Program-made: the position numbers and the translations under genes
Assembly: GCA_039029915.1 (NCBI GenBank)
Contig: JBCCFD010000422.1
Coordinates: forward strand, 1-7,036
Length of the DNA stretch: 7,036 nucleotides
Origin: QQUD01 sp039029915
Lineage (GTDB): Bacteria; Chloroflexota; Anaerolineae; Promineifilales; Promineifilaceae
Direction of reading: 5' to 3'
Shown: piece by piece, positions 1-5,842 of the stretch
How the letters are laid out: every line of letters begins with the position of its first letter
Numbering within the stretch: position 1 is the first letter of the stretch
The notes under the pieces: generated by a model
The model's input: only the letters and a program-made list of their open reading frames with translations
What the model was told of the DNA's origin: nothing
The model's database searches: none

Positions 1-490
1 GGCAAAGATGTTTGTTGTGATGATCTCTATTAGCCCCGTTGCTCCGAATGGCGAGGCGCATTTCTTCAACGATATCGAGCAATTCATCCTCAAGCTCTTC
101 CGTGTAATCAATGGCAAAGGCACGGTCACGATATTGCAGGATGCCATAGTCAGGGCGCACGCCATAGCTGGCTTCCACTAAAAAGCAGTAAGCAGCCACT
201 TGATAGAGATGGCTATCCCAAGGTTCTTCGGGAGCCGCACTTGACTTTACCTCAACGGGAATAATCATACCGTCTGCTTGTTCAACAAGATAGTCGGGCT
301 TGCCGGTTAATTGAATATCTTCTGCAGAAAGGTGCTCTTGATTGGGAAACCAGGTGCCGGCGTCTGTATAAATCACTTTCCCTTCAGGAATGCCAAGCTG
401 ATCGCGGAGCGTGTTAGCATGCGACCACATCCACGCCACAAGCGCGAATAAGATAAGGGCAATCCCGACGGAAAGAGCATCAACAATCAT
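1..490 (-). CDS. Membrane-anchored Cas4/RecB-like PD-(D/E)XK nuclease, catalytic half (C-terminus cut by the window edge)
   Basis: The reading frame opens at the ATG at 490-488 and stays open to the left edge, giving 163 residues without a stop. Residues 5-22 form one hydrophobic helix. The soluble part shows RecB/Cas4-type nuclease motifs: GKPDYLV (63-69, Asp66), PVEVKS (78-83, Glu80 and Lys82) and QVAAY (97-101, the QxxxY motif). The last readable residues are HHNKHLC, with Cys163 where Cas4 proteins begin their C-terminal iron-sulfur cysteine cluster; the rest lies outside the window. The ATG overlaps the TGA of the upstream gene (ATGA) and has no ribosome binding site of its own, which points to translational coupling. 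The N-terminal Cys and His of a normal Cas4 are missing here but present in the upstream gene, so the two products probably make one nuclease. Known: this family cuts DNA. Inferred: the split membrane arrangement. Confidence 0.8.
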   Translation of the reverse strand, partial: MIVDALSVGIALILFALVAWMWSHANTLRDQLGIPEGKVIYTDAGTWFPNQEHLSAEDIQLTGKPDYLVEQADGMIIPVEVKSSAAPEEPWDSHLYQVAAYCFLVEASYGVRPDYGILQYRDRAFAIDYTEELEDELLDIVEEMRLAIRSNGANRDHHNKHLC

Positions 491-729
491 GAAGCGGTTA
501 AGATCTGAAAGGTAATAAAGGTCACTAAACAAAAGAGCATCAGGTAAGCTACCCGCTTGATCCACATCGATTGGGCAAGCATACGGCCGTGTTTTTGGTG
601 AAACTGAGTGCCCTTGGTTAACTCACGGCTGTTGGCACTTTTGAGCCCTTTACTTCTTTTTAGCCACCATGAATGCTGACAATAAACAAACTCTGAAATT
701 TCGCTCGCGCGAATCCAATAATCGCTCAT
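487..729 (-). CDS. Cas4-like N-terminal half with C-terminal membrane helix
   Basis: This encodes 80 residues from the ATG at 729; a TTG at 765 would add 12 residues, but the conserved-looking part begins at MSDYWIRASEI, so ATG is preferred. Neither start has a clear Shine-Dalgarno. The segment RASEISEFVYCQHSWWLKR (7-25) matches the start of Cas4-family proteins, where the Cys (Cys17 here) is the single N-terminal iron-sulfur ligand. KGTQFHQKHGR (39-49) matches the G-x-x-x-H nuclease motif I (His44). Residues 58-77 are hydrophobic and preceded by WIKR, which suggests an N-terminus in the cytoplasm. No catalytic D/E-x-K is present; those residues are in the next gene, which overlaps by 4 bases. 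It starts 66 bases after the NACHT stop with no visible terminator between, so it is probably in the same transcript. A frameshifted single gene is the alternative; the exact ATGA overlap favours two coupled genes. Confidence 0.75.
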   Translation of the reverse strand: MSDYWIRASEISEFVYCQHSWWLKRSKGLKSANSRELTKGTQFHQKHGRMLAQSMWIKRVAYLMLFCLVTFITFQILTAS

Positions 730-795
730 ATGTTCTATTTTATCGGGTATAGGGAGAAAGTTCAACTGCAGAAGCTATCGATTGTCAGAGTCTTA

Positions 796-3573
796 CTATT
801 TTTTCACTCGGACAAGGCGAATGCTCTCATAGGCGGGGAGTTGGCCTGACCCTCGCTCTTCCAGCAGGGCAAGGTCGATATACAGATCCAGCAGGGCAGC
901 AAACTGCTTTTTGGGAACATCAGAAACGGCCGTTTGTTCCTCACTCCCCTTCTGCCGGTCAACCTGCTTATAAACCTCACCAATTCGGTTTAGCACGTTA
1001 GCACTCAACCGCCGACGTGAATTAACCATCTCACGATTAAGCACCGACCCTAGCTCTCGTTCAACCATTAGCGCATGATTGAGCGCCCGATCAAGCTCTT
1101 GATACATCACTGAATCTCTGTTGCCAGATAAGCTTTTGGCCCGCTCAACAGTTCTAAACAGTTCAGTCATCATATTTTCAGGGATATTAAACCCCTTTGT
1201 TTTATCAAAATCTTTGCGCAGGGTGCGGGTTAGATCAATAATCGCGTCTAAATCAACCTGTCGAGCGGCCATCAAATCCGGATCGTTGACAACTTCAATC
1301 GCTTGGGAAAGCGCCATATCTAAATCAGTGGCCATATCGGTTAGACCCCGATCTTGTAGCTGGGCTAAATCTGAGAGAAGCTCGTCAAAGTCAGCTAGCT
1401 CTCTGCTCAAATCACGCTCCAAATCTTTAAGCACAAATTGACGCTGTAGCGCTCGATTAAGGTAAACTTTACCGATCTGCCTAATATGGGGATATTGTCG
1501 GGTTGGGTCGTGCAAATCCCAATCACGCTCAAAACGATATTGCAATATTTTGAGAATATTTTCGTTATTTTGCTTCGATTTAAAGCCGGCTGTTCGGTAG
1601 CCATTGTCGCTCTTGTACCAGTAGGTGGCGTGCTCCATGTCCAAGACGTGACCATCTGCTCGCAGCCGACTCAACTTTAACTCGTCGGCGTTTGGTAAGC
1701 GAAACTGCCAGCCGGTGGTGTCTCGATTGGTTAGCCATTGGCAAAACAGCTCCGCATCTGATGGGCGTACTCCAACAATTGGTTTACGGCCGTTGCCCAT
1801 TTCAAACGTGAAGGCTTGCCAATGATCAGGCTGATGATAGGCACGATTAGCGCGGCTCTCCTGCAAAAAGAGTTGGTACTCCCCATTTGAAATCAGAGAG
1901 GTGTCCACATACTTTTCTTCATCGATGCGTACAAAACGACGCAGGCGAAGCATTAAGAAAACCTCGGCCGCCGTTTGCCGAACATCGGCACTGGGGTGAT
2001 CCACACTATCCGCAATGCGCTTGAAGATGGCGCGCATTTCAGGACGAACTTCGCGGGCCTCTTCCAAACATTCCATCGCCAGCGTTAAGGCAGGCACTGA
2101 GGGGCGGCGTCTTGCCAAGCAAGCTTTGATAACATTGGTGGCGTCTGATTGAGCCGCATAAAGCCGGATCGTTTCATGCCACCAGCTGTTGTCAACCCAG
2201 CGAACGAGCTCATTTTCTAATTTTTGATCGATCACATGAGCAGCAGCCAAATATTCTTGAAAGGTTAGGTGAGCAAAGCTGTACACGCCAACTTCTCGCT
2301 CTATCAGCAACCCACTGCTGTTTTCTATTGATTTAAGGAATGACAAGCCAGTGCTGGCAGCATCTCCATGCTGTGGCCCTTTGACCCGCTTTAACGGCCG
2401 TTCAATGACAACCGCGGCTTCTTCGATGGGCACCTCGCGCTGATTATTTTGCATCATGTGATAAGCCAATCGTTGCAGCACGCGCTGTTTTTGAGCGGGC
2501 GTCAAATCAAAGGTCATGCCGCGTGCCTGCTGCCGCTTGCCTAAAAAGACTTCACAAATTTCGGCATAAAGCTCTACGCGTCGCCCCGGCAAGCTACTTC
2601 GATAGCGGTGCACTGTCGCAATCATCGTCAGCAAAAGCGGGTTAACGGCCATTTCAAGTAAGACAGGCACTTGGTTGAGCCGAGCAAGCAGATCGTCCCC
2701 ACCCCGTCGCGCTTCCATCCGCACGCCGGGATCGTCTCGCTGGGCGCTCATTAGCTCATTGGCCATGTACCAATTGTGAACAAACTTATTGACCTGTGCC
2801 AAAGAAAACGGCCGTACTTCCAACACCGTCACATTCGTCAAAGGGTTATCGTAATACCCAAATGGCCGCGAGGTGATAATAAATTGATTTTTATGGAGCA
2901 GCTGCATTTGGCGCTCAACCCAATCCACCACCAACTTACGCACCGCCTGATCAGCCACCTCATCCAGACCATCGAACATGATCAAGCAGGCACCTTGGCT
3001 TAACAGCTCATTAAACCAAGACATCGGAATATCCACATCCCAAATTGAGAGCCGACTTTTGAGAGCATCTACTAAGCTGAACTGCGGGTCTTTGGCAATC
3101 TGGGGGGCATGATCCCGTAAAAAGAGCAAAATCGGAATTTTATTTAGGGGAATATGGGGACGCTCACTTTCATCTTTAGCCAACGTGAGCGTAATATGTT
3201 TTAAAAGCGTTGTTTTCCCGCCGCCGGGAGGTCCCAAAATCGTCAAATGACGACCTCGCATCTGCTTTGCCATTAAAAACGCCCACAGCTCATGACGCCC
3301 CTGCTGAAGCTCTTGGGGCATTGGCCGAATGGGGTCTGATGAGACGCGATTTCCGCGAGACTGAGGGGCAAGCGCTAAGTCAACAAAAACCTTCTCTAAA
3401 TCCAAGGTAAAGACGCCTTGCGTAGTCAACCCTTTCACATCAAAACTTCGATGCTGGTATCGAATAACCTCAAAATAGTCATTGCGAGTTTGCTGGTTTT
3501 TAGATGAAAAGAAATTGCGCAGTCTGTCAGTAAATTTGACGCTTTTTGATTGGCCTTTCTGGTTCTGAGACAT
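796..3573 (-). CDS. NACHT-domain STAND NTPase with internal FGE/C-type-lectin-like segment
   Basis: This is a 925-residue cytosolic protein with no membrane helix seen. Residues 1-105 are an N-terminal region with FDVKGL (44-49) and VFVDL (62-66), typical in my recall of bacterial NACHT proteins of this type. The NTPase follows: Walker A GPPGGGKT (114-121), Walker B LIMFDGLDE (197-205), the TSRP arginine motif (234-237), NPLLLTMIA (311-319), and the winged-helix-end motif SFAHLTFQEYLAA (432-444). Residues 525-545 look like a HEAT-type repeat. Residues about 550-660 resemble the FGE/sulfatase-modifying (C-type lectin) fold: ISNGEYQLFL, PIVGVRPSDAELFCQWL and FRLPNADEL. No catalytic FGE cysteines are seen, so a binding role is more likely. 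Residues 670-925 are charged and mostly helical and match nothing I recognise. NACHT proteins are ATP-dependent sensor switches, some with anti-phage function. No separate N-terminal effector domain is apparent; the downstream nuclease pair could supply the output. The start has a poor ribosome binding site. Confidence 0.92.
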   Translation of the reverse strand: MSQNQKGQSKSVKFTDRLRNFFSSKNQQTRNDYFEVIRYQHRSFDVKGLTTQGVFTLDLEKVFVDLALAPQSRGNRVSSDPIRPMPQELQQGRHELWAFLMAKQMRGRHLTILGPPGGGKTTLLKHITLTLAKDESERPHIPLNKIPILLFLRDHAPQIAKDPQFSLVDALKSRLSIWDVDIPMSWFNELLSQGACLIMFDGLDEVADQAVRKLVVDWVERQMQLLHKNQFIITSRPFGYYDNPLTNVTVLEVRPFSLAQVNKFVHNWYMANELMSAQRDDPGVRMEARRGGDDLLARLNQVPVLLEMAVNPLLLTMIATVHRYRSSLPGRRVELYAEICEVFLGKRQQARGMTFDLTPAQKQRVLQRLAYHMMQNNQREVPIEEAAVVIERPLKRVKGPQHGDAASTGLSFLKSIENSSGLLIEREVGVYSFAHLTFQEYLAAAHVIDQKLENELVRWVDNSWWHETIRLYAAQSDATNVIKACLARRRPSVPALTLAMECLEEAREVRPEMRAIFKRIADSVDHPSADVRQTAAEVFLMLRLRRFVRIDEEKYVDTSLISNGEYQLFLQESRANRAYHQPDHWQAFTFEMGNGRKPIVGVRPSDAELFCQWLTNRDTTGWQFRLPNADELKLSRLRADGHVLDMEHATYWYKSDNGYRTAGFKSKQNNENILKILQYRFERDWDLHDPTRQYPHIRQIGKVYLNRALQRQFVLKDLERDLSRELADFDELLSDLAQLQDRGLTDMATDLDMALSQAIEVVNDPDLMAARQVDLDAIIDLTRTLRKDFDKTKGFNIPENMMTELFRTVERAKSLSGNRDSVMYQELDRALNHALMVERELGSVLNREMVNSRRRLSANVLNRIGEVYKQVDRQKGSEEQTAVSDVPKKQFAALLDLYIDLALLEERGSGQLPAYESIRLVRVKK

Positions 3574-3700
3574 GATAGTTAATGTTTTATGCGTTACACG
3601 AAATTGGATGTTATCAAAGTGCTACCGGCTTACGGCTCAGCGCTCCGAAGTGTCTAAAATTAAAACCTTGTCAGATAAAAGCTTCGGATCTCGTGAGAAT

Positions 3701-3729
3701 ATTATACACAATGAACGTGCTCTTTTGAA
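3701..3729 (-). promoter_or_regulatory. Candidate sigma-70-type promoter for the NACHT operon
   Basis: On the minus strand a perfect TATAAT (-10, plus-strand 3701-3706) lies 17 bases after TTCAAA (-35, 3724-3729; 4 of 6 consensus). Transcription would begin near 3693, giving a leader of about 120 bases before the NACHT ATG at 3573. The leader holds a 7-base complementary pair (TCCGAAG / CTTCGGA) that could form a weak hairpin. No other comparable promoter was seen before this gene. Start-site mapping is lacking. Confidence 0.55.
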
Positions 3730-3886
3730 ATGGGGAAATGCATTAGGCATACGCTCGAGGCGAATGGGACGTATCATGTTGAACAGGCAAAACCATCACT
3801 GCCGTTGGTCAGATAAAAAGTCGAAACAGCGCGTCGAAGTGACTTCATCGTGAGGTGATCAGCAAACAATCAATGACATACAAAAC

Positions 3887-3923
3887 AAATTGCGCTGATT
3901 TTTTAAGAGAATCAGCGCAATTT
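3887..3923 (-). terminator. Hairpin terminator after the stalk-protein gene
   Basis: A perfect 14-bp inverted repeat (AAATTGCGCTGATT, 3887-3900, and its complement, 3910-3923) is separated by a 9-base loop. It lies 50 bases after the stop of the minus-strand gene ending at 3974. Read on the minus strand, the stem ends in AATTT and is followed by GTTTTG, a modest T-rich tail, so intrinsic termination in that direction is likely. It would separate the stalk-protein transcript from the NACHT promoter downstream. Confidence 0.7.
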
Positions 3924-3973
3924 AGACTTCATTTTCAATTGTCTTCACCTGCGAAGAGGATGAAGTGCTATTT

Positions 3974-4777
3974 CTATCGAAGAGAAATTGGAATTTCTTG
4001 TGATAAGGTGTGGAAGGTTCCCCCACCGTTCAAACAAGTGTCGAATCCATCAAAACAAACGACGACGCGCAGGGTGTAATCTCCGGCTTCAGGGATTGAC
4101 ATCCAAGAGGGCCAGCTAAGCCCCTCAGGCGGCATCGCATCGTTATTACCGCCCCAATTGTTTTGATACCATTGAACTTCATCAACACCATTTCGGCGAG
4201 GCATGACGCCAATCGTTGAATACGGTACAGGACCTCCGGCTGAGTTTCCAATATTCCACTCATACCATATTTGACCACCAGGCGATGTTGAGGTGCGCCA
4301 ATCTTGCAGGACAAAGCTACGCCCAAATAAACCGTTGGCATTCACAGGCGCTGGCCCAGATGGAGCCGGTGTTTCAGTTGGTGGCGGAGGCGTGTTGGTT
4401 GGTGGAACGGCCGTTGGTGGTGGCGGGGGTGGGTTCGTTGGCACAGGCGTATCTGTGGGGACGGGTGTGTCCGTTGGCACAGGCGTATCTGTCGGTATGG
4501 GTGTCTCAGTGGGTATGTCGGTTGGGAACGGCGTGATTGTCGGTAGCTCACCCACGACAACAGGCGTATTCGTTGCGGGAGGCAGCTCGGGAACGGCTGT
4601 TGGGGCCACCGCGTCACTATCAGCCACTTGATCGGCCACCTGATCGGCCACCTGATCAGCGACTGGTTCAGCCACTTGATCAGCACTGCCGTCTCGCACA
4701 ATCAGCACAATCGCTAAAATGAGTAAAGCAATTAATAGCCCAAAAGTGGCTATCATCACATTTCTTAACGTATTCAT
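3974..4777 (-). CDS. Membrane-anchored protein with Pro/Thr-rich stalk and extracytoplasmic beta-rich domain
   Basis: The preferred start is the ATG at 4777, with AAGGA (4784-4788) six bases upstream, giving 267 residues; the frame stays open 28 codons further without a better start. Residues 7-27 are a strong membrane helix with no lipobox cysteine, so this is a signal anchor, not a lipoprotein. Residues 32-53 are repeats of the type D-Q-V-A. Residues 80-140 are a Pro/Thr-rich stalk with PTDTPV hexapeptide repeats and a run of six prolines. Residues about 148-267 form a Trp/Gly-rich, beta-looking domain, with Cys241 and Cys248 able to form a disulfide. The layout implies an outward-facing domain held off the membrane. 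The family of the outer domain was not recognised; an Ig-like or carbohydrate-binding fold is a guess. It lies 186 bases downstream of the metacaspase gene, and no clear promoter was found in that gap. Confidence 0.85.
   Translation of the reverse strand: MNTLRNVMIATFGLLIALLILAIVLIVRDGSADQVAEPVADQVADQVADQVADSDAVAPTAVPELPPATNTPVVVGELPTITPFPTDIPTETPIPTDTPVPTDTPVPTDTPVPTNPPPPPPTAVPPTNTPPPPTETPAPSGPAPVNANGLFGRSFVLQDWRTSTSPGGQIWYEWNIGNSAGGPVPYSTIGVMPRRNGVDEVQWYQNNWGGNNDAMPPEGLSWPSWMSIPEAGDYTLRVVVCFDGFDTCLNGGGTFHTLSQEIPISLR
4442..4513 (-). repeat. Four 18-bp tandem units encoding PT(D/E)TP(V/I)
   Basis: Four in-frame 18-bp units (4442-4459, 4460-4477, 4478-4495, 4496-4513) encode the Pro/Thr stalk. 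The first and third are nearly identical in DNA (CACAGGCGTATCTGT shared) and the second and fourth differ mostly at silent positions. The number of units could vary between strains by slippage, changing stalk length without breaking the frame. Confidence 0.8.
4623..4682 (-). repeat. Five 12-bp tandem units in the stalk-protein gene
   Basis: The 12-bp unit GCCAC(C/T)TGATC(G/A) occurs five times in a row, with the fourth copy diverged (GCGACTGGTTCA). It encodes a juxtamembrane D-Q-V-A repeat. Twelve bases keep the frame, so copy number could change without loss of the protein. Confidence 0.8.
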
Positions 4778-4839
4778 GGAAATTCCTTTTCTCTCAATCT
4801 TGATAAACAGAAATAGGTCGTTTGAAATTGTTTGATCAT

Positions 4840-4851
4840 AAACGGCCGTTT
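4840..4851. repeat. Intergenic copy of the palindrome AAACGGCCGTTT
   Basis: This is a perfect 12-bp palindrome 63 bases before the stalk-protein ATG. It is the only one of the eight ACGGCCGT copies that lies outside a likely gene. It could be an operator, but its presence inside other genes argues for a genome-wide iterated palindrome instead. Confidence 0.6.
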
Positions 4852-4963
4852 CGTTTACCAAACACTATTTTACCAATTGTCGATTGACAAGAAAACGTGA
4901 ACTTACGCTTCCAAATGGAATACCAAGGTGAATAGAGGAAAAACCAGTTGACCTGAAGAGGGA

Positions 4964-5776
4964 TTACGGTTGAAACAAAGGTCGACTAAACAGGCTTTTC
5001 TTTCCAGTTAATCTTGGTTTTTGGTCGTAGGAATCCCCAATCCGCGCTTGAACACTTTCAATCAAATCTTTGTAAGTTAGCGATTTAACGCTTTCCCCTC
5101 TCAACAATTTAATCGCATGAAAAGAGAACACACCATAAAATTCAGCCCCCAGCCAAGCATCATGAGCAAACTGATCATCCTGACAGCCAGCCAGCAATAT
5201 GATTGGGGATTCCTTCTCAACTCGCTTTTCTCTGTATTGGGCTTTAACCAAAGAAACAGATTCGCTTAAATGCTTTCTAATCAGTTCTGGATTTAAAAAT
5301 CGAGGGCGAACCTGTTCATCAAAGAACGGCACCAAAGAAACCGTGCCGGAGTGGCAAGAATCAGAAACCATTGTCAAATGCACATCGGATGGGAGCTGCG
5401 CAAATAAGGCACGCAGTTCGTCATCTAAAATTAGCTGGTCAGTTGATTCATAAGGTTTTTCATAGAAGGGGCATTGAGCTTCATCAAAACCATCTGCCTC
5501 ATCTCCATCTTGATCAACAACATAAGTACCGTGACCGGCAAATGTGTACACCAGCACATCCCCAGCCTGAGCTATTTTAATCATCTGTTGAAGATAAGTA
5601 ATTATATTTTCTTTAGTCGCTTCTCGATCTGTTAAAACGGTCACATCAGCTTGATGAAAATCAAACAGCTCGATGAGCAAACTGGCCCACGCCCGGGCAT
5701 CATTCACACAGCCTCGCAAATTTCGATTTTTATAAGGGTACTCATTAATCCCCACACACAGCGCTATTTTTGCCAT
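4964..5776 (-). CDS. Metacaspase/orthocaspase (peptidase family C14)
   Basis: This 270-residue protein is a single caspase-fold peptidase that cleaves other proteins, in this family usually after Arg or Lys, in the cytoplasm. The order of motifs is standard: ALCVGINEYP at the N-terminus, NLRGCVNDA (19-27), catalytic His82 in YTFAGHGTY (77-85), an acidic DGDEADGFDEA stretch (90-100) of the kind linked to calcium in metacaspases, catalytic Cys141 in SDSCHSG (138-144), and LAGCQDDQFAHDA (195-207). Both catalytic residues are present, so it should be active. There is no signal peptide, membrane helix, death-fold prodomain or C-terminal sensor domain, so control must come from partners or calcium. 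A GAGGA-type ribosome binding site sits only about 2-3 bases before the ATG, closer than usual. It is divergent from the nucleoside hydrolase gene with 66 bp between, and lies upstream of the stalk-protein and NACHT genes on the same strand. Confidence 0.93.
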   Translation of the reverse strand: MAKIALCVGINEYPYKNRNLRGCVNDARAWASLLIELFDFHQADVTVLTDREATKENIITYLQQMIKIAQAGDVLVYTFAGHGTYVVDQDGDEADGFDEAQCPFYEKPYESTDQLILDDELRALFAQLPSDVHLTMVSDSCHSGTVSLVPFFDEQVRPRFLNPELIRKHLSESVSLVKAQYREKRVEKESPIILLAGCQDDQFAHDAWLGAEFYGVFSFHAIKLLRGESVKSLTYKDLIESVQARIGDSYDQKPRLTGKKSLFSRPLFQP

Positions 5777-5793
5777 TTTCCTCTTCTTTTGCT

Positions 5794-5822
5794 TTGGATA
5801 TTTCTCACTGGATCGCTATCAT
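5794..5822 (+). promoter_or_regulatory. Weak candidate promoter for the nucleoside hydrolase
   Basis: TTGGAT (5794-5799) and TATCAT (5817-5822) are spaced by 17 bases, with 3 of 6 and 5 of 6 consensus matches. It would give a leader of only about 14 bases before the ATG at 5843. No convincing promoter was seen on the other strand for the divergent metacaspase. Confidence 0.35.
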
Positions 5823-5831
5823 CTTACCGTG

Positions 5832-5838
5832 AAGGAGG
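5832..5838 (+). promoter_or_regulatory. Strong ribosome binding site that fixes the nucleoside hydrolase start
   Basis: AAGGAGG ends four bases before the ATG at 5843. It decides the start against the in-frame upstream extension, which runs to 5651 through the oppositely oriented metacaspase gene. Confidence 0.85.
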
Positions 5839-5842
5839 ATAT

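Larger units (their letters stand above)
3574..3973. other. 400-bp intergenic region upstream of the NACHT gene
   Basis: The region between the stalk-protein stop and the NACHT start holds the promoter at 3701-3729 and the hairpin at 3887-3923. An open plus-strand frame covers 3572-3853 but has no ribosome binding site, overlaps the NACHT start and shows no convincing family, so it is not annotated as a gene. Its short stretch LLKWGNALGIR recalls the start of MazE/AbrB-type antitoxins, but the resemblance ends there. Confidence 0.6.

Noticed and set aside
1..729. CRISPR-Cas adaptation locus, because of the Cas4-like motifs
   Set aside because: No cas1, cas2, effector genes or repeat-spacer array; the membrane helices also differ from CRISPR-associated Cas4.
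796..3573. Diversity-generating retroelement target
   Set aside because: The FGE-like segment is internal, and no reverse transcriptase, template repeat or variable repeat is visible in the window.
3572..3853. Plus-strand open frame of 93 codons in the intergenic region, with a short MazE/AbrB-like stretch LLKWGNALGIR
   Set aside because: No ribosome binding site, start overlaps the NACHT ATG, the resemblance stops after about 11 residues, and the NACHT promoter lies within it. At most a decayed remnant.
4293..4631. Plus-strand frame rich in G-V-x-V-G repeats opposite the stalk gene
   Set aside because: It is the complement of the Pro/Thr repeat tract; the minus-strand frame has a membrane anchor, ribosome binding site and a plausible domain.
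4877..4890. TTGTC-GATT-GACAA inverted repeat as an operator or terminator
   Set aside because: Only 5 bp of stem, no T-tract and no second copy, so chance is likely.
5651..5842. N-terminal extension of the nucleoside hydrolase frame
   Set aside because: It overlaps the metacaspase gene in antisense, and a strong AAGGAGG before the ATG at 5843 marks the real start at the family's usual N-terminus.
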